Made by a program: the position numbers and the translations under genes. The notes below the pieces were generated by a model that did no database searches, was not told the DNA's origin, and saw nothing but the letters and a program-made list of their open reading frames with translations. Below are positions 16,881 to 26,534 of a stretch of DNA of 64,000 nucleotides, one piece after another. The number at the start of each line of letters is the position of its first letter. Positions within the stretch are counted from its first letter, which is position 1. The stretch spans positions 1-64,000 of the forward strand of contig NZ_SEWF01000019.1 of the NCBI RefSeq assembly GCF_004168285.1, given 5' to 3'. The stretch is from Emticicia agri (GTDB lineage: Bacteria; Bacteroidota; Bacteroidia; Cytophagales; Spirosomataceae).

Positions 16881-18359
16881 TTACAACCCTCTTAACCATG
16901 TAGTTAATAATCGTACACCAAAAGCAGTACCCGACTTCATCGAGCCATATTCAGAATCGCTAAAGGCCGTTCCGGCAATATCCAGATGTGCCCAGTTGCT
17001 ATGGCCATCAATAAAAATCTCTAAAAACTTAGCGGCTGTGATTGCTCCGGCTAAAGGAAGTGAAGAAAGGTTTTTTACATCAGCAATATCTGATTTCATC
17101 ATGTCTTTGTAATCATCCCACAAGGGCAAACGCCAAAGTTTTTCACCGCTTAACTGACCAACTTCAAATAATTGGTTGGCTAAATCATCATTATTAGCTA
17201 ATAAACCTGCCGCATGATAACCCAAAGCTGAAATACAGTTTCCGGTTAGCGTTGCCAAATCAATGATTACGTCCGGCTCATAGTTTTTCTTGATATAAGA
17301 CAGTCCATCGGCTAAAATAATGCGCCCTTCGGCATCGGTATCTATTACTTCTATGGTTTTGCCTGAATAGGTATTGATTACATCACTTGGTTTCAGGGCA
17401 TTCCCATCTACACAGTTTTCTGTAACCGGAATTACCCCTATCAGATGTACAGGCAGCTTTAATTTGGCAGCTAATTCTATTGTTCCTAAAACTGCTCCGG
17501 CACCTCCCATATCAGATTTCATATAACTCATACTACCAGCACCCTTGATAGAAACGCCACCAGTATCAAATGTTACACCTTTACCTACCAAACCTACTTT
17601 CTTTAAGGGTTTATCTGCCAATGCAGATAGGTTATACTCCATTACAATAAATCTGGGAGGGTTCTCTGTACTTCCTTTGCCTACAGCCAATAATGCACCT
17701 AAACCCAGACCCTCACATTCTTTTTCATCAAAAACCTTCACATCAAACCCATACATTTCTCCGGTTTTCAGCGCATATTCTGCCATTTTTTCAGGATATT
17801 TCTTATTAGCAGGAGCATCAACCAAAGTCATGATTCTGATTTGAGTCTTGGCGGTTTCTTCACCGATTTGTGCCAGCAATTGGGTTTTTTCTATCCCTTT
17901 TTCTGCTACATAAATATGAAGAGTCGATTCGGCAGCAAAGAAATCTGTTCCTTCTTTTTTATCAGTCTTGAATATACCTATTTCATATTCTGCCAGACAG
18001 GCACCATTTACCACATATTCGATACTGCTTTCTAATTTGCCTGTTTTGAGGTCGATACTGATAGAAAGGGGCAGTTTTTTCCTATTCTGATAAAAAAACG
18101 AACGGAATACTTTAATGAAATCCATAGATTTAGGGGCTTTACCTAAACCAATCAAGTAGATTTTTTCAACACCTTTTTTGGCAGGATAAAGCGTGAGCAT
18201 TTCTTTCAGACCTGCTTTAAAATCCCTCTGTAATATTTCCGGGTTTAAACCTGCCTGACGGGCAATTTTAGCAAGATTTTCCGCTAATTTTTCATCGTCT
18301 TTCAAAGGATAAACTATGGCCTGTGGTGAAGTTTGCTGAGAAGATATATTGATTTTCAT
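16881..18359 (-). CDS. pepA: Leucyl aminopeptidase (M17 family)
   Basis: A 492-residue product, the normal length for M17 enzymes. The catalytic C-terminal domain has GKGVTFDTGGVSIK (metal and catalytic Lys region), MSYMKSDMGGAGAV, and the family signature DTDAEGRIILADGLSY with metal-binding Asp/Glu. The end motif TAFSDSEYGSMKSGTAFGVR is also characteristic. The N-terminal ~170 residues are the usual divergent macrodomain-like half. It releases N-terminal residues from peptides in the cytosol using two divalent metal ions, as a hexamer in known members. There is no signal peptide. It is downstream of and co-oriented with the esterase at 18465-19556, but a hairpin separates them. Confidence 0.95.
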   Translation of the reverse strand: MKINISSQQTSPQAIVYPLKDDEKLAENLAKIARQAGLNPEILQRDFKAGLKEMLTLYPAKKGVEKIYLIGLGKAPKSMDFIKVFRSFFYQNRKKLPLSISIDLKTGKLESSIEYVVNGACLAEYEIGIFKTDKKEGTDFFAAESTLHIYVAEKGIEKTQLLAQIGEETAKTQIRIMTLVDAPANKKYPEKMAEYALKTGEMYGFDVKVFDEKECEGLGLGALLAVGKGSTENPPRFIVMEYNLSALADKPLKKVGLVGKGVTFDTGGVSIKGAGSMSYMKSDMGGAGAVLGTIELAAKLKLPVHLIGVIPVTENCVDGNALKPSDVINTYSGKTIEVIDTDAEGRIILADGLSYIKKNYEPDVIIDLATLTGNCISALGYHAAGLLANNDDLANQLFEVGQLSGEKLWRLPLWDDYKDMMKSDIADVKNLSSLPLAGAITAAKFLEIFIDGHSNWAHLDIAGTAFSDSEYGSMKSGTAFGVRLLTTWLRGL

Positions 18360-18400
18360 GAGAGTACTGTTTATAATGGGTATGCTGTTAAAACAAATAT

Positions 18401-18441
18401 ACCACGATTGACATCAAACTTTCATCTGATTCAATCGTGGT
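18401..18441 (-). terminator. Terminator after the esterase gene
   Basis: ACCACGATTG (18401-18410) and its exact reverse complement (18432-18441) make a 10-bp stem with a 21-base loop. On the minus strand it is followed by ATATTTGTTTTAAC. It lies between the esterase stop and the pepA start. Confidence 0.65.
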
Positions 18442-18464
18442 TATATAACAATTCATTTAAAATC

Positions 18465-19556
18465 TTAATAAAACAGCCATTCAATAGCTTTAGAAAATTC
18501 TTGACCCCATCGCTTTTCTGTATGCGCTCCTTTTGAATCGAGCGAAAGTTTTACCTCTACTTTATCTGTGCTCCAACGCTGATTCTCTATCGTGTCTTTA
18601 ATTTTTCTCACGCCCGGAATCATCGTTGCGCCCTCTTTACCGCCACCATACAAATAGATTTTACTATTGATAGGACTAAAGAACTCGGCAATATCAAAAT
18701 ATATCTTGGTAGAAATCCATAAAGACGGAGAGAAAACCATCAGACGACCAATGGTTTCAGGGTACATCAAGCCTGTGTACAGACTAATCAGAGCACCCAT
18801 TGAGCTCCCGCCAATACCTGTATATTGTGCTTCGGGTCTGGTTCTATAATTTTTATCAATATAGGGTTTGAGTGTACGCACAATAAAATTGGCGTATTTC
18901 ATACCCATACCTTTGCCTTTTTTCTCGACTGTATAAGGGGAATATTCTTTAAAACGGTCTTTGTCGCCGTGGTCAATGGCAACTATAATTACATCGGCTT
19001 TATTCTGCTTGGCTAATAAAGACAATCGCTTATCTATTTCCCAGTTACCATAACTTGACCCTTCTCCAAACAAATTCTGGCCATCCTGCATATACAATAC
19101 CGGATACCGCTTATCGGTATTGGTTTCATAATCATATGGGAGCAGAATATGGACGGCACGGGTCGTGCCTAATTGCGGAATCTGAAAGTTTGCAGATACT
19201 ACCTGTACCTTGGGCATCAGCTTAGGGATTGAAGCTGTTGAGCTATCTTGTCGCCAGAAAGGCACATAATCCTTTACATTGCCTTGCTTTTTAGTAACAA
19301 TACGGTTTGCCGGGGCATTTCCATACGAATCTAATTCCACAAAATCCCAGCCTCCGCGTGTGTACTTATATTCTATGGTTTCAGGAAGATTCTTATCTGG
19401 CGAAAAACTAAACTTGTACTTACCTTTACCTACCTTTTCCATCTCAAACTCCGTTAAATCTGGGTACCAATCAGAAAAATTTCCGGCTAAGTAAACAGGT
19501 CTCTCATCATCTATAGGTGTTGCCAGTTCTAAACTTAATAGTGTACGATTACTCAT
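18465..19556 (-). CDS. Esterase-type alpha/beta hydrolase with N-terminal E-set/CBM-like domain
   Basis: A 363-residue product. Residues of about 1-100 resemble a CBM20/48-like domain (VYLAGNFSDWYPD, then YKYTRGGWDFVELD). Residues of about 130-360 match the esterase D/Fes family (PF00756): VLYMQDGQNLF, nucleophile elbow GGSSMGALIS, and the acid and His late in the chain (GAHTEKRWGQEF). There is no signal peptide, so it should be cytosolic unless exported another way. Relatives cleave siderophore esters, feruloyl esters or acyl sugars. The starch-binding-like N-terminus favours a carbohydrate ester but does not prove it. A terminator follows; it is probably its own transcription unit. Confidence 0.85.
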   Translation of the reverse strand: MSNRTLLSLELATPIDDERPVYLAGNFSDWYPDLTEFEMEKVGKGKYKFSFSPDKNLPETIEYKYTRGGWDFVELDSYGNAPANRIVTKKQGNVKDYVPFWRQDSSTASIPKLMPKVQVVSANFQIPQLGTTRAVHILLPYDYETNTDKRYPVLYMQDGQNLFGEGSSYGNWEIDKRLSLLAKQNKADVIIVAIDHGDKDRFKEYSPYTVEKKGKGMGMKYANFIVRTLKPYIDKNYRTRPEAQYTGIGGSSMGALISLYTGLMYPETIGRLMVFSPSLWISTKIYFDIAEFFSPINSKIYLYGGGKEGATMIPGVRKIKDTIENQRWSTDKVEVKLSLDSKGAHTEKRWGQEFSKAIEWLFY

Positions 19557-19772
19557 TTTTTACTCTTTGTATCCTAAATAACCATCAAACTTACATAAGA
19601 AAACTTTCTTTTGCATATTTGAGTTCAAAAAAAATATCAATTTTAATCTATCAACAGATTGAAAATCAAATACTTGTGTGGCTATTAAAAACACAATTTC
19701 TTCGGATAATTCTATTCCAAAGCAGGTTTTCAAAAAATAATACAATTTTAACACTAACTTAATAGCATAAAA

Positions 19773-22703
19773 TTATACGAGTGCTTCCCATAAAATTTCT
19801 ACGGGGTGCAGTGCTGTTCTGCCTGTACCATCGTGTATCTGATGGCGGCAACTTGTGCCGGGTGCGGCAATAATTACTTCTTCGGGTTGTTTTCTGACAG
19901 TCGGAAAAAGTACCAGTTCGCCTATTTTCATCGAAATATCAAAATGTTCTTTTTCATAACCAAACGAACCTGCCATTCCACAACAACCTGACGGAATCAG
20001 ATGTACCTCATAGTTAGCCGGAAACGAAAGCATCTTTTTAGTAGGAGTCAAAGAAGCTACTGCTTTTTGCTGGCAATGTCCATGCAGTTTAATTAACCGT
20101 TTCTCTTCTGTAAAGCTGCTTTTACTGATATTCCCCCTGTCTATTTCACGGGCTATGAACTCATCAACCATCAGGGCATTTTTTGCCAGGTTTTTGGCAT
20201 AAGGTATCAGTTCATCTGCCACCAAATCAGGGTATTCGTCTCTGAACGTCAGAATAGCTGACGGTTCCACACCAATCAATGGGGTATTTTCATCAATGAT
20301 GTCTTTCAACAAGCTCACGTTTTTGTTCGCCAGTTTTTGTGCCTCTTTCAGCATCCCTTTTGACAGATAGGCTCTGCCTGCATCTACATGGTCTGGTATG
20401 ATAACCTGATAACCTAATTTTTGTAATAGAAATATGGTTTTTTTACCGATTTCTACATCGTTAAAATTAGTAAACTCATCACAAAACAGATATACCTTTT
20501 TCTCAGCGTTTTTATTTACTGTTTTTGCTACATGCTTATCATACCATTTTTTCAGGGTATCTTTCTGCAAAAGCGGCATGGTACGTTCGGGGTGGAAACC
20601 TACTACCCGATTAGCTATTTTGCGAAGCGGTGCATTATCAAAAATCAGATTATAAGCCCAGGGTACATAAGAAGCAAGGGTACTCATTTTAGAAAAATTA
20701 CCTACTAGCCATGAGCGAACAGGCACACCATGTTCTTCGTTATAGTGCTGTAAGAACTCCATTTTGAGTTTAGCTACATCTACATTCGACGGGCATTCTG
20801 ATTTACAACCTTTGCATACCAGACATAAATCCATTACCTCTTTTACCTCTTTACTGTCGAATCGGTTCAGTTTTTCCGATTTTGTCAATACCTCTCTCAG
20901 AATATTGGCTCTGGCACGTGTGGTATCTTTTTCATTACGGGTAGCCATGTAACTTGGGCACATAGTACCCCCACTTAATTCTGTTTTACGACAGTCGCCT
21001 GAGCCATTGCATTGCTCGGCATGTTGCAGAATATCTTGGTTATGAAATTTGAATATCGTCTTAAACTCCGGTGTTTGTTGCCCCGCCTCATAACGCAAAA
21101 ACTTATCCATTGGCGGAGTATCCACAATCTTATTCGGGTTGAATATATTGTGTGGGTCCCAGACCTGTTTTAACTCCTTAATTAAATTATAGTTTTTCTC
21201 CCCAATCTGCTGGCGGATGAACTCTCCTCTCAAACGGCCATCTCCATGCTCACCTGATAATGAACCTTTATATTTTTTAACCAGGGTTGAAATCTCTTCG
21301 GCAATTAGTCTGAATTGCTGATGCCCCTCTTTGGTTTTCAGATTAATAATCGGACGAAGGTGTATCTCTCCCGAGCCTGCGTGTGCATAATGTACTGCCG
21401 ACATACCATTTTCGGCCAATACCTTATTGAAATCAATGATAAACTCGGGTAAATCATTTACATCAACCGCCGTATCTTCTATAACGGCTACTGCTTTTTC
21501 ATCACCCGGAAGATTAGACAATAAGCCTAAACCCGCTTTTCTTAGCGTCCAGATTTTCTTGGTATCTTCGCCAAACAAGACCGGAAAATGATAGCCCAAG
21601 CCAGCTGCACGCATTTCTGCTTCCATTCCGGCAGCTAATTGCTGAATTTCCTCTACCGAATCACGGGCTAATTCTACTACTAAAATAGCACCCGGGTCTC
21701 CTTGTACAAAGAAACGGTTCTGCCGTTGCTCCTTGTTTTCTTTGGTACATTCTAAAATATAATGGTCAATCAATTCAACAGCTGAAGGATTATATTTCAG
21801 GGCAATCAGATTGGCTCTTAAAGATTCATTAACCGAATTGAAATGAACACACACCAGTCCGGTGCATCGCGGAGGAAGTGGGTTTACATGTATTTTAATT
21901 TCTGTCAGAAAAATCAGCGTACCCTCTGAACCGGCTATCAGTTTACAGAAATTGAACGGTTCTTTACTATTTGCCTCAAATACTTCTGTTTCAAGCAATT
22001 CATCAATAGCATAGCCCGTATTCCGGCGCTCGATGGTTCTTTTAGGAAACTCTTTTCTGATTTCGACCTGATTAGCTTTATCATTTAATACCCGACTGAT
22101 GTGCTGATAAAGCTTTGTCTCGAGGCTATCGTCAGTAGCCATGCTTTTTTCCTGAAATTCAGATATAGTTAAGTCTTTAAACTCCACAAAACTGCCATCA
22201 CTCAGATAGCCTTTTACTTCCATAAGATGGTTACGGGTCGATCCATAAACTACCGAATTTGAGCCGCAAGAGTTATTTCCTACCATACCTCCTATCATGG
22301 CACGGTTGGCTGTCGAGGTTTCCGGCCCAAAAAACAAACCATGTTCTTTCAGAAATAAATTCAGTTCGTCACGCACCACTCCGGGTTGTACTCTCACCCA
22401 GCTTTCTTCCTTATTCAGTTCTAAAATCTTTGTAAAAGTTCTTGACACATCTACCACAATACCACTCCCAACTACCTGCCCTGCCAGTGAAGTTCCGGCG
22501 GTACGGGGGATTAAGGAAGTATTGTTTTCTTTAGCAAAAGATATGAGTTTTTTTAAGTCAGATTCGTTTTTAGGAATAGCTACTGCCAAAGGCATTTCAC
22601 GATATGCCGAAGCATCAGTAGCATAAAGGGTTCGCATCACTTTGTCGTAATGAAGTTCACCTTCGAGGTTTGCGGCAAGCTGTTTCAGTTGGTCGTCAAG
22701 CAT
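19773..22703 (-). CDS. YdiJ-like FAD-linked oxidase/Fe-S dehydrogenase, copy 1
   Basis: A 976-residue fusion. The N-terminal FAD_binding_4 domain (about 30-250) includes IPRTAGTSLAGQVVGSG and the flavin site GNNSCGSNSVVYGS. The FAD-oxidase C-terminal domain follows to about 530 with SGEHGDGRLRGEF. A 4Fe-4S segment has CNGSGDCRK ... GGTMCPSYMAT and CLVCKGCKSECP. A CCG domain closes the chain, with HLIPSGCCGMAGSFGYE. This order matches E. coli YdiJ (D-2-hydroxyglutarate dehydrogenase) and D-lactate dehydrogenases of the Fe-S type. It oxidises a D-2-hydroxy acid and passes electrons to an unidentified acceptor. A close paralogue of 973 residues lies at 54064-56985. Confidence 0.9.
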   Translation of the reverse strand: MLDDQLKQLAANLEGELHYDKVMRTLYATDASAYREMPLAVAIPKNESDLKKLISFAKENNTSLIPRTAGTSLAGQVVGSGIVVDVSRTFTKILELNKEESWVRVQPGVVRDELNLFLKEHGLFFGPETSTANRAMIGGMVGNNSCGSNSVVYGSTRNHLMEVKGYLSDGSFVEFKDLTISEFQEKSMATDDSLETKLYQHISRVLNDKANQVEIRKEFPKRTIERRNTGYAIDELLETEVFEANSKEPFNFCKLIAGSEGTLIFLTEIKIHVNPLPPRCTGLVCVHFNSVNESLRANLIALKYNPSAVELIDHYILECTKENKEQRQNRFFVQGDPGAILVVELARDSVEEIQQLAAGMEAEMRAAGLGYHFPVLFGEDTKKIWTLRKAGLGLLSNLPGDEKAVAVIEDTAVDVNDLPEFIIDFNKVLAENGMSAVHYAHAGSGEIHLRPIINLKTKEGHQQFRLIAEEISTLVKKYKGSLSGEHGDGRLRGEFIRQQIGEKNYNLIKELKQVWDPHNIFNPNKIVDTPPMDKFLRYEAGQQTPEFKTIFKFHNQDILQHAEQCNGSGDCRKTELSGGTMCPSYMATRNEKDTTRARANILREVLTKSEKLNRFDSKEVKEVMDLCLVCKGCKSECPSNVDVAKLKMEFLQHYNEEHGVPVRSWLVGNFSKMSTLASYVPWAYNLIFDNAPLRKIANRVVGFHPERTMPLLQKDTLKKWYDKHVAKTVNKNAEKKVYLFCDEFTNFNDVEIGKKTIFLLQKLGYQVIIPDHVDAGRAYLSKGMLKEAQKLANKNVSLLKDIIDENTPLIGVEPSAILTFRDEYPDLVADELIPYAKNLAKNALMVDEFIAREIDRGNISKSSFTEEKRLIKLHGHCQQKAVASLTPTKKMLSFPANYEVHLIPSGCCGMAGSFGYEKEHFDISMKIGELVLFPTVRKQPEEVIIAAPGTSCRHQIHDGTGRTALHPVEILWEALV

Positions 22704-23019
22704 TCTCTGTCGATTCTAATGGGTATGTCCTGTACTCGTTTTTATCAGACTTCAAAATTAGTCAATATGCTGCTAACTTATTTAAAAAGTACAAAAGAAT
22801 TATTTTCAAATGTCCATTAAAATTTACTTTCGTATATTGAAAGAAGTTCAAAACATTATCCTAAAATTTATTTTTCAAGTACTTAAATATCAGTTTTTTA
22901 CCAAAGTATTCTTTGCATTTTAAACCTGTTCAGAATTTGTTTTTTACAAAAACAGAGAGGGTTATCCAATAAAACATTTTAGCATTTTTCTAATATTTCT
23001 CTTGAACACCTATTACCTA

Positions 23020-23034
23020 ATGGAAACGATTGCA
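23020..23034. promoter_or_regulatory. LacI-family (cre-like) operator candidate upstream of susC
   Basis: ATGGAAACGATTGCA fits the LacI/GalR-type consensus WTGNAANCGNWNNCW with the central CG. Its two half-sites agree at five of seven positions. It lies about 270 bp upstream of the susC -33 box, so it would act at a distance or on another transcript. Confidence 0.4.
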
Positions 23035-23305
23035 AAGCGGTTAAAACACAGAAAAAAGACGTATATAACGGCATATCAATTAGTATTTTTTTAATTTAAA
23101 GTGATTCACTAAAAATTATACCTGAAGCAGTAATTTCTGGCCATTGACAAATTGAATGATAGCTGCAAAATATAATTTCTCATCTTTCTCAAACAATCTT
23201 CTTCGGTTGTAGCGGATAAAATCACGAGAATTATGCCCAGAAAACAACTAAATATGTGTTTTGTGCAAGTTTTTTTCTAAAATTCTTTAATTTTTAATTC
23301 ATTTT

Positions 23306-23338
23306 TTTGGACTTTAAATATTTCTTTTTGTAGTTTTG
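23306..23338 (+). promoter_or_regulatory. susC promoter (TTTG-N21-TAGTTTTG)
   Basis: TTTG at 23306-23309 is followed after exactly 21 bases by TAGTTTTG at 23331-23338, matching the Bacteroidota vegetative promoter. The same 21-base spacing occurs in the blaI promoter. A start near 23345 leaves a leader of about 134 bases before the ATG at 23479. Confidence 0.75.
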
Positions 23339-23478
23339 AAAGTTGATTAGCAGTAATGTTCTATCTTGTCTCGCCATATTCCAATTTTATTGGGATAAAC
23401 TAAACGGAACACTGATAAGGCAAAACTCTGATAGACAAGTTTTTACGAAAATTTATTAACTCACTTTAATTACAACCT

Positions 23479-26400
23479 ATGATGAATTCCTACCAAGTAG
23501 GTCGCTTCACAGAGCGGCTATTGGCTTGTGTGAAAAATTCTGTTTTCACTCTCGCTGTATTGTTACTCACATCATTTACATTTGCGGTAATGGCACAGGA
23601 TGTCACGGTTACGGGTACTGTAAAAGGTACTGATGGTACTGGTTTACCAGGTGTAACTGTGCAGGAAAAAGGTACTTCGAAAGGTACTCAAACAAACGTT
23701 GATGGTACGTACAGACTATCAGGCATTTCTAAAAATGCAACTTTAGTATTTAGTTTCGTGGGAATGGAAACTAAAGAAGTTGCTGTTGGCAACCAGACTG
23801 TTGTTGATGTAACGCTATTAGACGATACCAAAGCGCTTGAAGAAGTAGTGGTAGTAGGCTACGGTACGCAGAAAAGAAAAGAAATTTCAGGTACTGTAAC
23901 CAGTCTTGGAAGCCGTGATTTTAACCCTGGGGTTGTTACTAACCCATTGGCGGCTGCACAAGGTAAAGTGGCAGGTCTGGTAATTACACAAAGTAGTGGT
24001 GACCCTAACGCTCGTCCTACTGTACGTCTGCGTGGTACAGGTTCGTTGAGTGCTGGTAGTGAGCCTTTATATGTAATTGACGGTGTGATTGGTGCACCTA
24101 TCGAAAACGTTGCTCCGGAAGATATTTTAACAATGGATGTATTGAGAGATGCTTCTTCTGCTGCTATTTACGGTTCAAGAGGCTCAAACGGTGTAATTTT
24201 GATTAACACTAAAAGAGGTAAAGCAGGTGCTACTACGGTTGATTACAACGGATATGTTGGTCAGGAAAAAATCTCACAAAGACCTGACTTATTGAATGCT
24301 GCACAGTTTAGAGAAGCTGCTCAGAAATACAACCAGACTTTTGATGATGGCGGTGCTGACACCGATTGGTTGAAAGTAATTACCCGTACTGCCATGTCTC
24401 AAAACCATAACGTGGGTGTTTCAGGTGGTTCTGAAAACTTTTCATACAGAGCTTCTTTAGGGTTTCTGGACCAGATTGGTACTTTGATTGGTTCAAGCAA
24501 AGCCCGTCTAAATGGTCGTTTGAATCTGGATGCCAAAGGAATGAATGGAAAACTTTTGATGAAATTCAACATGTCAGCTTCGCAGGCAGATGCCAGTTTT
24601 GCTCAGGAAAGAGCCATTGGTTTTGCTATGAATATGCGTCCTACCGACCCTGTTTATTCTCCTAATGGTAACTACTTCCAGCTTCCTGGTACTTTCGGTA
24701 ACTTTAACCCATTAGCGGTACTTGAAAGTGTTTCTCAGAAAGAAAGACTGCAAGACCTTCTATTCAATGCACAGGCAGGTTATACAATTATTGATGGTTT
24801 ATTCTTCAACGTAAGTGGTACATTACGTACCCAAAACAAAAATTCAAGTTTCTACGCAAAATCTACCACTGATAACTTACTTCGTATAGTAGGTGGAAAT
24901 GCGGCTTCAAGAGGTTTGGATGCTGTAGTTGATAGACAATTAGAAACTACTTTAAACTATACAAAAGCCATTACTTCTAACAGTAATTTAAGTGTATTGG
25001 CAGGTTATACTTATCAGGATGTTGTTTCTGATGGTTTTGGTGCTTCAAACAATAACTTCTTAACAGATGTTTTTGGTCCTAACAACCTGGGTGCAGGTCT
25101 TGGTATCAGAAGCAATCCAAACCTTTTGGGTTCATATAAAAACGAATACAAATTGATTTCGTTCTTAGGTCGTGTGCAATACAGCTTAATGAACAAATAT
25201 TTTGCAACGGTTAATATGCGTCGTGATGGTTCAACTAAATTCGGAGATAACAACAAATGGGGTTTCTTTCCATCTGTGTCAGTTGGTTGGACTTTAAGCG
25301 AAGAGCCATTCTTAAAAGGAAACCCTACTATCGACAACTTGAAACTTCGTGTAAGCTGGGGTAGAACCGGTAACTCTGAAGGTATCGCACCTTTGCGTTC
25401 AAGAGGTTTCTACGGTACAAGTGGTACTTACTACGATGCAACACTTAACGACTTCTTACCATCATACGCTATCCAAGGTAACCCGAACCCGAACCTGAAA
25501 TGGGAGGTTAACGAAAACTACGGTGCCGGTATCGACTTTGCTTTGTTGAAATCAAGATTGACAGGTTCGATTGACTGGTACACTCGTCAGACCAAAGACT
25601 TGTTATATGTAGTAAATGCGCCGCAAGAAAAAGGGTATGTGTTCCCAACTATCCTTGCTAACGTAGGTAGTATGCAAAACAGAGGGGTTGAAATTATGCT
25701 AACTTACCAATGGGTTGATACAAAAGATTTCACCTTTAGCTCTACTTTCGCAGGTTCATTCAACAAAAACAAAGTACTTAGCTTGTCGAATGATTTGTTC
25801 CAGGCTCAGAACCAGATATTCTTAACTACTAACTTAGGTAGTGCACTAAGAGGTACATCGGCTGTAAACTTCTCAGTTCTACAAGCCGGACAACCAGTTG
25901 GTGTATTCTACGGAGCAGTAGTTGACAGAATTGAAAATGGTAAATATGTATTCAAAGATTTGAATGGTGATGGCAAAATAGAGCAAAGTGCTGGTGACAG
26001 AACTTACCTTGGAGACCCGAATCCATTCTTTGTAGGTGGTTTAACAAACAGCTTTACTTACAAAAAATTCGATTTCCAATTCCAGTTGACAAGCAACCTG
26101 GGTGCAAAAATCATGAATACCAACCAGTTGTTGCTTGGAAGACAAGATGGTCGTCTTGCTGAATCTAATGCGCTTGTATCGGCTTTAACTTCACCTATCA
26201 ACGATAACCAGACAATTCCGATGAGTTATTACGTTGAATCTGGAAATTACGTTCGTGTCAACAATGCTTCATTAGGTTATACTTTACCTGCTAACTTAGG
26301 CGTTCTGAAAAGAGCACGTATCTATATTGCTGGTAACAACTTACTATTATTTACTAAATACTCAGGTGTAGATCCTGAAATTAGTCAGGCATTAAAAGTA

Positions 26401-26493
26401 GATGGAGATAACCAGAGAGCTCCGGGTATCGACGTACGTGAAACCTACTATAAAACACGTGGTTTAACAGCAGGTATTAACCTTACTTTCTAA
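23479..26493 (+). CDS. susC: SusC/RagA-type TonB-dependent outer-membrane transporter
   Basis: A 1004-residue product, typical of SusC. The signal peptide spans residues of about 1-40 (hydrophobic FTLAVLLLTSFTFAVMAQ). A CarboxypepD_reg-like domain follows (VTGTVKGTDGTGLPGVTVQE; GTQTNVDGTYRLSG), then the plug starting at EEVVVVGYGTQKRKEISG, with PLYVIDGVIG and IYGSRGSNGVILINTKRG. The remainder is the 22-strand barrel, ending TRGLTAGINLTF with the usual C-terminal aromatic. It imports a large ligand across the outer membrane together with SusD, powered by TonB. The ligand is unknown: no glycoside hydrolase or other degradative enzyme is nearby. It is followed after 41 bases by susD and preceded by a strong promoter. 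Confidence 0.95.
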   Translation: MMNSYQVGRFTERLLACVKNSVFTLAVLLLTSFTFAVMAQDVTVTGTVKGTDGTGLPGVTVQEKGTSKGTQTNVDGTYRLSGISKNATLVFSFVGMETKEVAVGNQTVVDVTLLDDTKALEEVVVVGYGTQKRKEISGTVTSLGSRDFNPGVVTNPLAAAQGKVAGLVITQSSGDPNARPTVRLRGTGSLSAGSEPLYVIDGVIGAPIENVAPEDILTMDVLRDASSAAIYGSRGSNGVILINTKRGKAGATTVDYNGYVGQEKISQRPDLLNAAQFREAAQKYNQTFDDGGADTDWLKVITRTAMSQNHNVGVSGGSENFSYRASLGFLDQIGTLIGSSKARLNGRLNLDAKGMNGKLLMKFNMSASQADASFAQERAIGFAMNMRPTDPVYSPNGNYFQLPGTFGNFNPLAVLESVSQKERLQDLLFNAQAGYTIIDGLFFNVSGTLRTQNKNSSFYAKSTTDNLLRIVGGNAASRGLDAVVDRQLETTLNYTKAITSNSNLSVLAGYTYQDVVSDGFGASNNNFLTDVFGPNNLGAGLGIRSNPNLLGSYKNEYKLISFLGRVQYSLMNKYFATVNMRRDGSTKFGDNNKWGFFPSVSVGWTLSEEPFLKGNPTIDNLKLRVSWGRTGNSEGIAPLRSRGFYGTSGTYYDATLNDFLPSYAIQGNPNPNLKWEVNENYGAGIDFALLKSRLTGSIDWYTRQTKDLLYVVNAPQEKGYVFPTILANVGSMQNRGVEIMLTYQWVDTKDFTFSSTFAGSFNKNKVLSLSNDLFQAQNQIFLTTNLGSALRGTSAVNFSVLQAGQPVGVFYGAVVDRIENGKYVFKDLNGDGKIEQSAGDRTYLGDPNPFFVGGLTNSFTYKKFDFQFQLTSNLGAKIMNTNQLLLGRQDGRLAESNALVSALTSPINDNQTIPMSYYVESGNYVRVNNASLGYTLPANLGVLKRARIYIAGNNLLLFTKYSGVDPEISQALKVDGDNQRAPGIDVRETYYKTRGLTAGINLTF

Positions 26494-26534
26494 TAGCATA
26501 TTTTTAAAAAAGACTGATTAAAACTATCAATAAA

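Larger units (their letters stand above)
22704..23478. other. 775-bp regulatory region between divergent YdiJ-like and susC genes
   Basis: No gene is supported in this AT-rich gap. It holds a LacI/cre-like site (23020-23034), a full consensus promoter for susC (23306-23338) and a transcribed leader of about 130 bases. Near the YdiJ side, TAATTTTG on the minus strand (22753-22760) matches a -7 box, but I see no -33 partner. The unusually long distance suggests several inputs to susC expression. Confidence 0.6.

Noticed and set aside
23444-23454. TACGAAAATTT in the susC leader, similar to one arm of the distal BlaI operator
   Set aside because: The second half (TTCGTA) is missing, so it is not a palindrome; a chance match in AT-rich DNA.
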